A stretch of DNA of 64,000 nt from Acetobacter suratthaniensis (lineage in GTDB: Bacteria > Pseudomonadota > Alphaproteobacteria > Acetobacterales > Acetobacteraceae): the NCBI RefSeq assembly GCF_017377745.1, contig NZ_JAFVMG010000001.1, positions 1 to 64,000 of the forward strand, in the 5' to 3' direction. This document shows, one piece after another, positions 19,109-28,324 of the stretch. Both the position numbers and the translations under genes were made by a program. The notes under the pieces are model-generated. The model saw nothing but the letters and a program-made list of their open reading frames with translations, was not told the origin of the DNA and searched no databases. Every line of letters starts with the position of its first letter. Positions within the stretch are counted from its first letter, which is position 1.

Positions 19109-19705
19109 ATGACCCAGCTTTTCCTCCGGCCATACTGGTATTTGCGCCACGGACAGACTGACTGGAACCGGGCGGGCCTGTCGCAGGGGCGCACGGATGT
19201 GCCGCTGAACGAAACCGGCATAGAGCAGGCCAGCGAGGCAGCGGTTCTGATCGGGCAAGCTCTTGATGCCGTGGGTGAGGCGGGCATTGTGCGGATTGTG
19301 TCCTCGCCGCTGGAGCGGGCGCTGCGTACAGCTACCATCGTGCGCGATGCGCTGGTGGCGCGTGGTTTGCCCGCCCTGCCGCTGAGCATTGAGCCTGATC
19401 TGGCCGAAGTCAGCTTTGGTGAGCAGGAAGGCCAGCCGATCAGTGACTGGTATGATGACTGGATTGCCGGAGATTACACCCCTCCGCAGGCCGAAAGCTT
19501 TTCTGTTTTGCGGGCGCGGGCGGTGGGTGCCATCAATCGGGCGACAGAGACCGAAGGACGCCCCCTGATTGTGGCGCATGGGGCATTGTTCCGTGCCCTG
19601 CGTGCCGCGATGGATCTGCCCGCCAATGTGCGGCTGGCCAATGCCGTGCCGCTGAGTGCCGCGCCGACACAGGCGGGCGGCTGGGCGTTGCAGGAACTGC
19701 CCTGA
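19109..19705 (+). CDS. Histidine phosphatase (phosphoglycerate mutase-like)
   Basis: A 198-residue protein. The catalytic loop LRHGQTDWN at residues 11-19 carries the phosphorylated histidine; SSPLERALRTA holds the phosphate-binding arginine, and LIVAHGALFRAL the second catalytic histidine. Family members act on phosphoglycerates, phospho-sugars or alpha-ribazole phosphate; specificity cannot be told. It probably shares a transcript with prs and ends at a strong terminator. Confidence 0.88.
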   Translation: MTQLFLRPYWYLRHGQTDWNRAGLSQGRTDVPLNETGIEQASEAAVLIGQALDAVGEAGIVRIVSSPLERALRTATIVRDALVARGLPALPLSIEPDLAEVSFGEQEGQPISDWYDDWIAGDYTPPQAESFSVLRARAVGAINRATETEGRPLIVAHGALFRALRAAMDLPANVRLANAVPLSAAPTQAGGWALQELP

Positions 19706-19711
19706 GGCAAC

Positions 19712-19735
19712 GGCTTTTGGGGCAAAAGCCCTTTT
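19712..19735 (+). terminator. Terminator after the histidine phosphatase
   Basis: A perfect 8-bp stem GGCTTTTG / CAAAAGCC with loop GGG, followed by CTTTT. Confidence 0.8.
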
Positions 19736-20121
19736 CAGTCGTTGTGCAGGAGAAAAAACGGGTTGTTGTGTGCCCGTATGCGGATGCAGTGGGGCAGGAG
19801 TTCACTCACAGCCTTTTGCAGATCAAGCCCGGATAGCCCGGTATGCTCCGAAAATGCCATCAGTTCCGTACGGGTAACCAGTGCGCGGATTTCCTTGGGG
19901 GTCGCGTAGGCGTTCTGTTGGGATTCCCGCCAGCGTAGGAGCGTTTCCAGCATGCCGGCGGCACGGGCGCGCCTGTCCAGTTTGCTGGGGCGGTCGGGGC
20001 GGGGAACAGGGCCAAGCACTTCGTTTAGGACAGTGAGTAACGCTGAGGTATTTAGCGGCGTTCCGGGTACGACAACCCTTTTCCGGCGAACAACGGATTT
20101 TACAGCGTGCAGGAATGACAT
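19735..20121 (-). CDS. Conserved hypothetical protein, weakly YidB-like
   Basis: A 128-residue soluble protein. The C-terminal segment TGLSGLDLQKAVSELLPHCI recalls the helix pair of YidB/DUF937 proteins (a short Leu-Ser-x-x-L helix before a LP end), but the resemblance is weak. The start at 20121 is chosen because the preceding 28 residues of an extended frame look non-coding. It converges on the histidine phosphatase. Confidence 0.6.
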   Translation of the reverse strand: MSFLHAVKSVVRRKRVVVPGTPLNTSALLTVLNEVLGPVPRPDRPSKLDRRARAAGMLETLLRWRESQQNAYATPKEIRALVTRTELMAFSEHTGLSGLDLQKAVSELLPHCIRIRAHNNPFFLLHND

Positions 20122-20221
20122 TGCATTGTATCCGTTCCGAAAAAGGATGTTTGAAGCCAACGGCCAGCAGGAGACGAGGTTTCCGGCCCTTATGAACAAA
20201 AGCACCCGGCCCTGCCATCAT

Positions 20222-20660
20222 ACAGTGTCTTTACCTGATTCTGTATGAACAAAGGATAAGGTCATTCGGATTATTTGCAGGCTATGTTGGCAAATTCGTG
20301 ACCGTGGCGGTTTTTGAGGCACGCTGGTCGTTGGGGTATGAGTGTGCTAGCGTAATGAGGCGCTTGGTCGCGCACGCAAAACGAAGTGGCTCCCCTTGTC
20401 GGGTGGCCTGCGAATACAACACCCGGCTTCGGCCAATCGTGGTGAACGGTGACGGCTGTTCATTATGATGGGAATAAGCAGGGCAGCGTTCACTTCGTTA
20501 TCGTTGCGACCAACCACCTGACGCCAGGAGGCTGTCAGCGTTTTTACACGTCCTTGGTCGGACCAAAAAACGAGGCACACAATGTTTCCTTTTAACACAA
20601 TAACGCGCTTTTTAAGTAGAGTATGGGCTTCCCCTCATACGGAGGGCCGCAATATTTTTA
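20222..20660. other. Intergenic stretch with no gene recognised
   Basis: About 440 bases. Short frames exist on both strands but none resembles a family or has a ribosome-binding site. It has the scrambled look of decayed coding DNA, but no transposase signature could be confirmed. Confidence 0.35.
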
Positions 20661-20876
20661 GTGGGTGATATGGTTCACGTATATACAGGACACCCACGAA
20701 ACTACGATCTGAACTTTATTGGTAGAATAGAGGATATAAAAACTGATATTCTACCTGAAGAAAGGCACCTTCCCCTTCGAGAAGTTCATCGCTTTGGCAT
20801 TAGAATGCCTCATGGGGTTATTTATTATTTCAGTGAAGCTGAAATATTTAGACTGCGAAACCCACATAAAAGCTGA
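20661..20876 (+). CDS. Small hypothetical protein
   Basis: A 71-residue protein of unknown function with an ordered globular composition (VHVYTGHPRNYDL, REVHRFGIRMPHGVIYYF) and no membrane segment. Start GTG at 20661 is uncertain: GGAGGG is 14 bases upstream, and an in-frame ATG lies at 20670. Codon use is more A/T-rich than its neighbours, so it may have been acquired by transfer. It converges on the Rieske gene. Confidence 0.5.
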   Translation: MGDMVHVYTGHPRNYDLNFIGRIEDIKTDILPEERHLPLREVHRFGIRMPHGVIYYFSEAEIFRLRNPHKS

Positions 20877-20920
20877 TTTCTGGGTGATCCTGCTTAAAGC
20901 ATGGATTCCATCACCGGCGT

Positions 20921-20957
20921 AACGAAAACGGGGCTGTTTGATAAGAACAGCTCCGTT
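20921..20957 (-). terminator. Terminator after the Rieske gene
   Basis: On the minus strand AACGGAGCTGTT pairs with AAACAGCCCCGTT (one wobble) around a short loop and is followed by TTTTCG. Confidence 0.6.
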
Positions 20958-20990
20958 CCGTGCGGCCCGGTGGGTTTGCAGGCCAAGAAA

Positions 20991-21620
20991 TCAGATCTGC
21001 ACGATACTACCAAAATCAAAGGTTTTGCCGGTCGGGTTTTCGCCCAGCCGAATTGTGGACGGGTCGGGCATGGCATGCGGGGGGACGGGCAGATTGTAAG
21101 GGGCAGGCACCCCCTTGAATACGCGCCCTGCCAGATCAAACCGGGAGCCGTGGCAGGGGCAACCGTAAAGCCCGCCTGCCGGAGCGCCCGCGCCGTCTTT
21201 AACATAGGTGGGTACACAGCCCAGATGCGTGCAGATTCCAACATAAACCCCGTATTCAGGCACGAGTGAGCGGTGCCAGTTACGGGTGTAGTCGGGTTGC
21301 TGATGAGCGTCGGATTCCGGGTCACGTAGCTGGGTAATGAGGGCTGCATCCTGCAATCTGTTCAGGTCCTCAGGCGTGCGGCGGATAATGAAAACAGGTT
21401 TACCCTGCCAGACAGCGGTCATCTGCTGTCCGGGGGCCAGATGCGAAATATCGACATCAACCGGCAGGTGGGCCGCCGCATTGTCCGGTGGTTGCAGGCT
21501 TTCCACAAAAGGGATGGCGCAGGCTGCCGCACCTGTGGCAACGCCCGCAGTCGTGACAAGGCCAAGAAAGCTGCGCCGACCGGGAGGGTGGTTTTCTGCG
21601 CTGTTGGGTTCTTCGGTCAT
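20991..21620 (-). CDS. petA: Rieske iron-sulfur protein (ubiquinol-cytochrome c reductase type)
   Basis: A 209-residue protein. A twin-arginine motif RRSFLGLV precedes a hydrophobic anchor helix, as expected for Tat export of a folded 2Fe-2S protein. Cluster box 1 is CTHLGC and box 2 is CPCHGS, separated by a QcrA/PetA-type insert ([18 protein letters not shown]). In the bc1 complex it carries electrons from ubiquinol to cytochrome c1. No petB or petC gene follows: the strand runs into a terminator and a convergent small gene. It is divergent from a c-type cytochrome gene, which suggests a shared respiratory role. It could be the sole Rieske gene, displaced, or a paralogue. Confidence 0.9.
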   Translation of the reverse strand: MTEEPNSAENHPPGRRSFLGLVTTAGVATGAAACAIPFVESLQPPDNAAAHLPVDVDISHLAPGQQMTAVWQGKPVFIIRRTPEDLNRLQDAALITQLRDPESDAHQQPDYTRNWHRSLVPEYGVYVGICTHLGCVPTYVKDGAGAPAGGLYGCPCHGSRFDLAGRVFKGVPAPYNLPVPPHAMPDPSTIRLGENPTGKTFDFGSIVQI

Positions 21621-21807
21621 GCTTGTGCTTTCGCGCTATCCGCTGAGTCTGGCGGTTTCTTATATCTGTGGCCCCTCTGCCGAGGGAGGCCGGGCTTGCT
21701 TATAACCTGCGGGCGAGGGGTTCATCCAGCCTGTGGGGCGGGATGGTGGGGTGTGTCTGTAATGCGTATCAACCCGCGACTATGTGCTGACAGAGCTTTT
21801 GATATGT

Positions 21808-21830
21808 AATGATAATTTAAAATTGTCATT
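21808..21830. promoter_or_regulatory. A/T-rich palindrome in the Rieske/cytochrome c divergent region
   Basis: AATGATAATT and AATTGTCATT form a 10-bp inverted repeat with one mismatch around TAA. The sequence resembles Fur-type GATAAT boxes and lies about 140 bases before the cytochrome gene. The regulator is not known; the site is read from symmetry only. Confidence 0.4.
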
Positions 21831-21966
21831 AACCCCGCAGGGCGGGTGCCCTTATAAGGACTGCGGAAATGTATGACTGCGCTGTATGCGTTATTGCGTT
21901 TAAGGGCGTCGTGCAGCGGCTCTTTGCGGGGTTGATGGTTGGTTTAATGGTACGGGGATGGAACGC

Positions 21967-22446
21967 ATGAAAGACGGGATCAGGCTGCACGGTGCAGCCG
22001 TGGCCTTCTTGCTCGTGGCAGCGCTGCCGGGTGGGCAGGCTATGGCTGCTAATGGATGGGATCTTTACAGCGCGACCTGTAGCCTGTGCCATCAGACTGG
22101 AGCCAAAGGCCTGCCGGGCCAGTTTCCCCCCCTGGCTGGACGGGTGGACCGGATCGCTGCCACGCCGGAGGGCAGGCGTTATCTGGCGCATGTGCTGCTG
22201 AACGGCCTTTCGGGCGAGATCAAGGCAGATGGCCAGACCTATAAAGGATATATGCCTTCATTCGGCTCCCAGCCGGATGAGACGATTGCCGCAGTGCTGA
22301 CTTATGTGGCGTCACTTGGGGCAACCACCCCGCCTCCGACTTTTAGCGCTGACGAGATCAGAGCCGCTCGCGCGGATGGAGCCTTGTCGCCAGCCGCTAT
22401 TCTTGACGAACGGACTAAACTGAATGCGGCGCACCCTCTGCCGTAA
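21967..22446 (+). CDS. Exported c-type cytochrome
   Basis: A 159-residue protein with a signal peptide (GAAVAFLLVAALPGGQAMA), one haem-binding CSLCH motif and the distal methionine ligand in GYMPSFG. It is a class I monohaem cytochrome c, similar to the cytochrome subunits that accompany membrane dehydrogenases in acetic acid bacteria. The ATG at 21967 has ACGGGG at a proper distance; the ATG nine bases upstream abuts that G run. It probably accepts periplasmic electrons; the Rieske gene is divergent. Confidence 0.88.
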   Translation: MKDGIRLHGAAVAFLLVAALPGGQAMAANGWDLYSATCSLCHQTGAKGLPGQFPPLAGRVDRIAATPEGRRYLAHVLLNGLSGEIKADGQTYKGYMPSFGSQPDETIAAVLTYVASLGATTPPPTFSADEIRAARADGALSPAAILDERTKLNAAHPLP

Positions 22447-22506
22447 TGCAGGGGGCGAGCGGCCTTGGTCTTTGATGTTTTTGCGCTATGGGAAAGAAAA
22501 CGCTTC

Positions 22507-23874
22507 ATGATTTCGCGTTGTTTTTCGGTGAGCACCTGTCTTTTCTTCCAGTTTGCGGCCGTTCAAGCTCTGGCTCAGGAAAAAATCCCGGCTGAAAGCG
22601 AAGGCCGTCCGCTGGTTACGGAAGAAACAGCAGCAGAAAAGCGCGATGCTGCGCGTATTCCCGTTTCTCTCGCCCCCCAGAAAAGCCATAGCTGGTTTGA
22701 TGATCTTGAAGGCCATGTGGTGGTGGAAGCCGGCGTGAACGGCAACCCATGGACCCAGACCGGGCGCAACTGGGCGCAATATTATGTTGATCGCGCCAAT
22801 ACCGGTACGCTCAATCAGATTACCGGCACACTTTCCCATCCTGTCAGTGATCTGGGTGGAGGCTATGGTCTGGGGTTCCTGTTTGAGGTGATGTACGGCT
22901 CCGATGCCCGGTTTACACCGACGATTGGGATGGGGGACGGTAATCTGACCGGTATGTATCAGTGGGCGCCCACACAGGCGCATATTGATGCACATCTGCC
23001 ATGGCTGACCAAAGGGGGCATTGATCTGAATATCGGGCAGATGTACGGCCTGCTGGGTTACGAAGGTACAGACGCGCTGGAAAGGCCGTTCTATAGCTAC
23101 AACTATTCGTCTGACTATATTGTGCCGTTTGAGGTGGTGGGTGTAACCGCTACCGTGCATCTGAGCGATCATACAAGCTGGATTGTCGGGATTAATGCTG
23201 GTAATTCCACAACCTTTGGGAATGCTGGAAATAATAACCGACCCAAAGGTTACTTTGGTTTTCAGTTTGAAGGTCTGGCCGATGGCAAGCTGGACATGAC
23301 AGCGCTGACCTATGTTGGCCCGCAGCAGAATATGCACAATCCTGATATCGGGTCAGATGCAAACCGTGAGATGGAATATATTGGCGACTTCGTTGCTACC
23401 TACAAAATTAATGACACAACCAGTGTTACTCTGAACGCCACCTATTTTCATGATGATTACCTGCGGGATGATGCGTATGGTGTGACCACCTATTTCGCTC
23501 ATGATTTCTACCCGTGGCTGACATTCAATGCCCGTGGTGAAATCTTCCGTGATAACAACGGCAATGTTGTTGGCATGAACACATCCACCATGTCGTATAT
23601 CAATTATTTACGGGGGGCGGAAAGCTATCCGTATGATCAGGCCCCGGGCACAACCTATGGCGAATTGACAGTGGGTGTTTCCTACCGCCCGCAGTTCCTG
23701 CATTTGCCCAAGGGCAGTCTTGTTATTCGCCCTGAGGTCAGGCTGGATCGCTCTCTTAATGGCACAAAGCCTTTCAACCGTGTTTCACCGACGGATACAC
23801 CGGGCTATAATTTTGCTGATAATGGCATGGACACTATGTTCTGGTTCAGTTGCGATGCTGTGTGGTCTTTTTGA
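22507..23874 (+). CDS. Outer-membrane beta-barrel protein (BBP2 porin family)
   Basis: A 455-residue protein with a signal peptide (VSTCLFFQFAAVQALAQ). The body has alternating aromatic/hydrophobic strands, and the final residue is phenylalanine (CDAVWSF), the outer-membrane insertion signal. YDQAPGTTYGELTVGVSYRP and LVIRPEVRLDRS near the end match the putative beta-barrel porin 2 group. The transported substrate is unknown. The start at 22507 puts the signal peptide at the N-terminus. It follows the cytochrome gene by 60 bases and could be co-transcribed. Confidence 0.82.
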   Translation: MISRCFSVSTCLFFQFAAVQALAQEKIPAESEGRPLVTEETAAEKRDAARIPVSLAPQKSHSWFDDLEGHVVVEAGVNGNPWTQTGRNWAQYYVDRANTGTLNQITGTLSHPVSDLGGGYGLGFLFEVMYGSDARFTPTIGMGDGNLTGMYQWAPTQAHIDAHLPWLTKGGIDLNIGQMYGLLGYEGTDALERPFYSYNYSSDYIVPFEVVGVTATVHLSDHTSWIVGINAGNSTTFGNAGNNNRPKGYFGFQFEGLADGKLDMTALTYVGPQQNMHNPDIGSDANREMEYIGDFVATYKINDTTSVTLNATYFHDDYLRDDAYGVTTYFAHDFYPWLTFNARGEIFRDNNGNVVGMNTSTMSYINYLRGAESYPYDQAPGTTYGELTVGVSYRPQFLHLPKGSLVIRPEVRLDRSLNGTKPFNRVSPTDTPGYNFADNGMDTMFWFSCDAVWSF

Positions 23875-23995
23875 AAAACAGCCCACCCCCGTTATGCTTT
23901 GGTGTATTGCGGGACGGTAGAAGCAGGCTGCCGAGAGGGGGGGGCTGTGCCGGCTGTTTGAGGCATGACGTTCAGCCGACACCTGCCTGCGGCAC

Positions 23996-24021
23996 CCTGA
24001 CAGCCCGTGCAGGCTGTCAGG
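23996..24021 (-). terminator. Hairpin between the porin and the TonB receptor
   Basis: A perfect 10-bp stem CCTGACAGCC / GGCTGTCAGG with a 6-base loop, ten bases past the receptor stop. No T-run follows on either strand, so intrinsic termination is uncertain. Confidence 0.45.
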
Positions 24022-24030
24022 ACGAGGGGG

Positions 24031-26343
24031 TTAAAACCCCTGTGAGATACCGCACAGGATGGTGCGGCGCAGGCCGTATTGTGGTGCGCCCACGCCAATG
24101 CCGCTGCCATCACGCAGCTGGTAGGTGTGATCTCCCAGATTGAGCACGTCCAGACGGAATTGCGTATCGCCTTTCCAGCGGGTGCCAAACGTGTTGTGGA
24201 TAGTCTGCACGGCAGAAAAATTGACCGTGGCATAAGGGGAAACCGATGCGCCGTTCGGAATGGTCAGGTCGCGAGTAACTTCGTAATCTTTTCTCAGGCC
24301 CGATCCGTACACCAGCGTTGCCGACAGGCGCAGCGGAAAGCGGGTGGTGCGGAAGAACGCATAAGCCGCACCAGCCGAGGCTGTCCAGCGCTGGTCGTGG
24401 TCAAGATGTACCCAGTGGCTGTTGATGTAGTTCAGATCATCTTGCGAGAAATTGAACTGCGCACTGGTAATATCCTTACCAATGGCACGTGACCATCCAA
24501 AATTACCGTAGAGCGAAAGTGGGCCATGGTCGTAGGAGAAGGCGACTTCATAGCCATTCACCTGACCGCGGCGGTAGTTGAAGCCACTCAGGATAATCGG
24601 CGCGCCAAACTGGCCTTCATCAATCATGTTCTTGGCCAGCTTGTAATAAGCATCGAACGAAACGCGCAAGCCGGGCAGAATGGTCTGTTCAATCCCGGCA
24701 TCGAAGTAATGATCGCGCTCGGCTTTAACCGGACTATTACCGTTGCTTGCAGCTTGCGCACTGGTGTTGTTGAAGCGGGCGATAGAGGCGCTGCTGACCA
24801 CTTCAAACGGCGGCGGGGTAAAATAGCGTGAATACCCTGCATGCAGCACGCCGCCGGTCCAGGGCTTCCACACCACGTTAATGCGGGGGCTGACCTGATT
24901 TTCCGACGTATACTCGCTGACACCGTCAAAGCGCAGGCCGTAATTGATAGTCAGGTTATGCAGAACACGCCATTCGTCCTGTGCATACAGGCCGTAGATC
25001 ATACCGGTTTTGCCGCTGCCTTCCTGTATGGTGCGGGGGTTGGACAGATCGTAATTTGGCAGCATGTTAGTGGCATCGTCGGGATCTGGGTAGTATGTGC
25101 CATCTTGATCGAATACGGTCGAAGAGGCTTTGGACACATTGCGTTCGACAAAAATCTGGAAACCAAAGCGCACGGTGTGGTCAGGTGCTGCCCGCCATGT
25201 GACATCATGCTGAGTGCCAGTGGAAAAAACCGAACGTGCAGCATGCTGGGCTATGCCCATGTAATACAGATCGCCCTGTGGGTCGGGGGAGTAGCGCAGG
25301 CTGCTGTAGCGGGTAAAAACGGAATCCTGCAGGCTGAAAGCACCAATTTCTTTTTGGAGCGCCAGAACGGCAAAGTCCGTGATCTGCTTCTGATGTTCGT
25401 TAAGCGTGTTGCTTGCTGGCATGTTTGCAGGCGGTGTGTAGTTCTGACGCCACTTGCCGGGTAGCTGGCCCGGATTATTGGGCAGTTGATATTCTGCATT
25501 GGAAACGCCTGCAATCAGGCTGATGCGGGTATCGTCATCGACCGTGTAGCGGGCATGACCGAGGAAATGATACTGATTGCTCAGGTCATGCGGGGCGTTG
25601 AAGTTGGGTGTCGTGTTTTCAATGCCGGTGCGGTCATGCACGAAATCGGCCGTGGCAAAGAAATCCCACTTTCCTTCATGAAAACCGTATTGCACGGAGG
25701 GGAAGAAGTAATCCCGTGCGCCGCCGTAAACCGAGACATTGCCGCCCGGATTGGTGGTGCCGTTCTTGGTGGTGATATCGACCACACCTGCCTGCAGGAA
25801 TCCGAACTGGCTGGGCAGAGCTCCCGTGGTGAGGGACATGTGGTCGGCAAAGCGGGTCATGAGCGCCTGACCGAATACGTTCAGCCCCTCGGGCAACTGC
25901 ACGCCATCAAGGCGGAACTGCACCTCGTTATGATCGCCACGGACATGGATCTGACCATAGCTGTCCTGCGCAACGCCAGGTGCCTGCAAAAGTACCTGAT
26001 TAATAGGGGCATTATCGCCACCGGGGATGGTTTCAAGGTCTTTGCGGCTGAAGGTGCGTACCGTCGCCCCGGTAGAGGGGGAGAGCGCTATGCGCTGCTG
26101 ATCCAGATGGGCGGTTACGATAACCTGTTCGGCTTCGTTGGGGGTGCGCCCGACAATGTGCACGGTGCTCTGGTGCGCGGGGGCATGTGCCTGTTTTGCC
26201 TGCGGCACGCTGGTGTTGGCGGCGGCTTTTACAGGCGGGGGCGTTATGGGCTTTGTATCAGGCGTCTGTGCATGGGTTTTGATCAGGGGCAGCCCGGCCA
26301 GAACGGAGGAGCAGAGAAGAAGGCGCGGAATGCGGCGTAGCAT
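24031..26343 (-). CDS. TonB-dependent outer-membrane receptor
   Basis: A 770-residue receptor. A signal peptide (RIPRLLLCSSVLAGLPLIKTHA) and a linker with VIVTAHLDQQRIALSPSTG leading into the plug domain (NQVLLQAPGVAQDS, HVRGDHNEVQFRLDGVQLP) precede a 22-strand-type barrel ending in phenylalanine. It imports an unknown ligand with energy from TonB-ExbBD. A carboxypeptidase-like N-terminal domain is absent. Start 26343 gives the signal peptide. No transporter for the next step is adjacent. A palindrome 45 bases upstream may be a regulatory site. Confidence 0.92.
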   Translation of the reverse strand: MLRRIPRLLLCSSVLAGLPLIKTHAQTPDTKPITPPPVKAAANTSVPQAKQAHAPAHQSTVHIVGRTPNEAEQVIVTAHLDQQRIALSPSTGATVRTFSRKDLETIPGGDNAPINQVLLQAPGVAQDSYGQIHVRGDHNEVQFRLDGVQLPEGLNVFGQALMTRFADHMSLTTGALPSQFGFLQAGVVDITTKNGTTNPGGNVSVYGGARDYFFPSVQYGFHEGKWDFFATADFVHDRTGIENTTPNFNAPHDLSNQYHFLGHARYTVDDDTRISLIAGVSNAEYQLPNNPGQLPGKWRQNYTPPANMPASNTLNEHQKQITDFAVLALQKEIGAFSLQDSVFTRYSSLRYSPDPQGDLYYMGIAQHAARSVFSTGTQHDVTWRAAPDHTVRFGFQIFVERNVSKASSTVFDQDGTYYPDPDDATNMLPNYDLSNPRTIQEGSGKTGMIYGLYAQDEWRVLHNLTINYGLRFDGVSEYTSENQVSPRINVVWKPWTGGVLHAGYSRYFTPPPFEVVSSASIARFNNTSAQAASNGNSPVKAERDHYFDAGIEQTILPGLRVSFDAYYKLAKNMIDEGQFGAPIILSGFNYRRGQVNGYEVAFSYDHGPLSLYGNFGWSRAIGKDITSAQFNFSQDDLNYINSHWVHLDHDQRWTASAGAAYAFFRTTRFPLRLSATLVYGSGLRKDYEVTRDLTIPNGASVSPYATVNFSAVQTIHNTFGTRWKGDTQFRLDVLNLGDHTYQLRDGSGIGVGAPQYGLRRTILCGISQGF

Positions 26344-26388
26344 GGTGCAGGCGATCCTGGCTGGAGTGAATTCCTGCACAGGGATAGA

Positions 26389-26403
26389 TGTTACAGTATA
26401 ACA
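26389..26403. promoter_or_regulatory. Palindrome upstream of the TonB receptor
   Basis: TGTTA-CAGTA-TAACA, a perfect 5-bp inverted repeat. On the minus strand it overlaps TATACT, a -10-like hexamer, so a bound repressor would cover the promoter. Confidence 0.35.
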
Positions 26404-26496
26404 TAACAATTACTTTTTGCTGAAAAACGCAGGTCAGGCCCGCGCCCCATGCAGGAGCTGCGTGCCTGTTGCAATATTGTCGCAGTTTCGTTGGGG

Positions 26497-27270
26497 CTAT
26501 TTGGTCGTGTAACCGCCATTGACCAGAATGGTCTGCCCGGTCATCCACCAGCCTTCAGAGACGATAAAGCGGATATAGGGCGCAATATCCTCGATTTCTG
26601 TCAGCCCACTGGGGCTGAAGGCCGAGAGGGCGGCGGCTATTTTATGGTAGGCCACGGCCTCTGGGGCTTCCTGTCCGTAAAAGAAGGGTGTGTCCATCGG
26701 GCCGGGGCCAATGGCATTGACCGAAATACCCCGTGCGCCGAACTCTTTCGATGCCGCGCGGGTAAAGTGCTCTACCGAGGCCTTGGACCCCGCATAGGTG
26801 GCATAAAACGGTGTATAGGCCCCCAGTAGCGAGGTTACGAGTGTCAGCAGCTTGCCATTGTCGTTCAGGTGTCGGCCGGCTTCGCGGATAAACTGGAAGG
26901 CCACGCGGGTGTTGACCGCGAACATGGCCTCATATTCCTCATCTGTGGTTTCAAGAATGGGTTTTTTCAGAACCTTGCCGACGGTGTTGATGGCAATGTC
27001 AGGCGCACCCGCAAGAGTTTTGGCTTGGGTAAACAGGCTAGCCACGGCACCGGGCCGTGTCAGATCGGCCTGCACGCTAAAACCCTGTGCGCCATTATGC
27101 TCGATCTCGCGCACGGTGTCCTGTGCCGCCTCAGCATCAGCCGGGTTGTGATAGTGAATGACAATCCTGCCCGCACCGTGGGCGGACAGGTCGCGGGCCA
27201 CAAGTCGGCCAAGGTTCTTGGCGCCGCCGGTTATCAGAACCGTTTTGCCGTGCAGGGAATGGTTCGCCAT
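26497..27270 (-). CDS. SDR family oxidoreductase
   Basis: A 257-residue classical short-chain dehydrogenase. Cofactor motif TGGAKNLG at residues 14-21, NTVGK at beta4, catalytic serine in VTSLLG and YAGSK (YxxxK) near residue 160, then the IGPGPMDTPF loop. The ending WMTGQTILVNGGYTTK is family-typical. It is an NAD(P)-dependent reductase of unknown substrate. It is divergent from the LysR gene, which probably regulates it. Confidence 0.9.
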   Translation of the reverse strand: MANHSLHGKTVLITGGAKNLGRLVARDLSAHGAGRIVIHYHNPADAEAAQDTVREIEHNGAQGFSVQADLTRPGAVASLFTQAKTLAGAPDIAINTVGKVLKKPILETTDEEYEAMFAVNTRVAFQFIREAGRHLNDNGKLLTLVTSLLGAYTPFYATYAGSKASVEHFTRAASKEFGARGISVNAIGPGPMDTPFFYGQEAPEAVAYHKIAAALSAFSPSGLTEIEDIAPYIRFIVSEGWWMTGQTILVNGGYTTK

Positions 27271-27342
27271 TGTGTGTCTGTCCTGTTTGTGGGTTGATCG
27301 TCTTCACCATATCAGTCGGAAAAATCTGATAAATGGGCAGGC

Positions 27343-27361
27343 TCTGACATGATATGTCAGA
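27343..27361. promoter_or_regulatory. Candidate LysR operator in the SDR/LysR divergent region
   Basis: TCTGACAT-GAT-ATGTCAGA is a perfect 8-bp inverted repeat containing the T-N11-A pattern of LysR sites, centred 36 bases before the lysR start. Flanking half-sites (ATCTGAT at 27334, ATCAGA at 27364) extend the symmetry. Confidence 0.6.
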
Positions 27362-27388
27362 AAATCAGAACAATGAGGCAGGGCGAAC

Positions 27389-28300
27389 ATGGATCGGGTC
27401 GATCTTTTGCGGGTGTTTACCTGTGTGGTGGATATGGCCAGTTTTACCCGGGCCGCCAGTATGCTGGACATGCCGCGCTCCAGTGTGTCCGCTGCTATTC
27501 GTGAACTGGAGGAGCGTCTGGGCGCCCGCCTGCTGGCCCGAACGACCCGCACCGTTACCCCCACCCCGGATGGCGAGGCATTTTATGCCCATGCGCAGCG
27601 GCTGGTCATGGATATGGAAGAAGCCGAATCCCTGTTTCGGCCGGGAGCCGCCGGGGTGCGTGGCATGTTGCGCGTCAATCTGCCCGCGCGTCTGGGGCGG
27701 CTGGTCGTAGCACCTGCTCTGCCGGATTTTCTGGCGGTGCATCCCGCTATGCAGATTACGCTGGGCATGACGGATCGGCCGATCAACCTGACGGGAGATG
27801 GTGTTGACTGCGCCCTGCGGGTAGGGGCGCTGCGTTCATCCGGGCTGGTGGCACGGCCCATGGGGGAGCTGACGCTGGTCAATGTTGCAAGCCCGGCCTA
27901 TCTCGCCCGCCATGGTATGCCGCAGCACCCTGAAACCCTGGCGGCGGAGGGGCATGAGGCCGTGCTATATGCCTCGGCCACCTTGGGGCGGGTCGAGCCG
28001 TGGGAGTGGCAGGAGGCGGGAGCGACACATCTGGTTGAACTGCCGGGCCGCGTGACAGTCGAGTGTTCAGAGGCGCAGATCGCCTGCTGTCTGGCCGGGC
28101 TGGGGCTTATTCAGGTCCCTTTATACGATGTACGCGCTCATCTGGTCGCAGGAGACCTGGTAGAGGTGCTGCCACACTGGCGTGCAGCCCCTATGCCCAT
28201 GGCCTTGCTTTATCCACACCGCAGGCATCTTTCCGCGCGGCTGCGGGTTTTTGCAGACTGGCTGCACGGTGTTTTGTCCTGCCATGTGCTGGATACCTGA
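27389..28300 (+). CDS. LysR family transcriptional regulator
   Basis: A 303-residue regulator. The N-terminal winged HTH includes SFTRAASMLDMPRSSVSAAI and RELEERLGARLLARTTRTV; the rest is the type 2 periplasmic-binding effector domain (about residues 90-300). It probably controls the divergent SDR gene and itself through the palindrome at 27343. The effector is unknown. Confidence 0.92.
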   Translation: MDRVDLLRVFTCVVDMASFTRAASMLDMPRSSVSAAIRELEERLGARLLARTTRTVTPTPDGEAFYAHAQRLVMDMEEAESLFRPGAAGVRGMLRVNLPARLGRLVVAPALPDFLAVHPAMQITLGMTDRPINLTGDGVDCALRVGALRSSGLVARPMGELTLVNVASPAYLARHGMPQHPETLAAEGHEAVLYASATLGRVEPWEWQEAGATHLVELPGRVTVECSEAQIACCLAGLGLIQVPLYDVRAHLVAGDLVEVLPHWRAAPMPMALLYPHRRHLSARLRVFADWLHGVLSCHVLDT

Positions 28301-28324
28301 CGGCACTGTCCTGATTCGGGGTGA

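Noticed and set aside
18119-19579. Long minus-strand frame of nearly 490 codons across prs and the phosphatase gene
   Set aside because: It is antisense to two well-identified genes; high G+C third positions keep the complementary frame open.
20347-20598. Possible transposase remnant in the intergenic stretch
   Set aside because: No DDE motif, terminal inverted repeats or target duplication could be seen.
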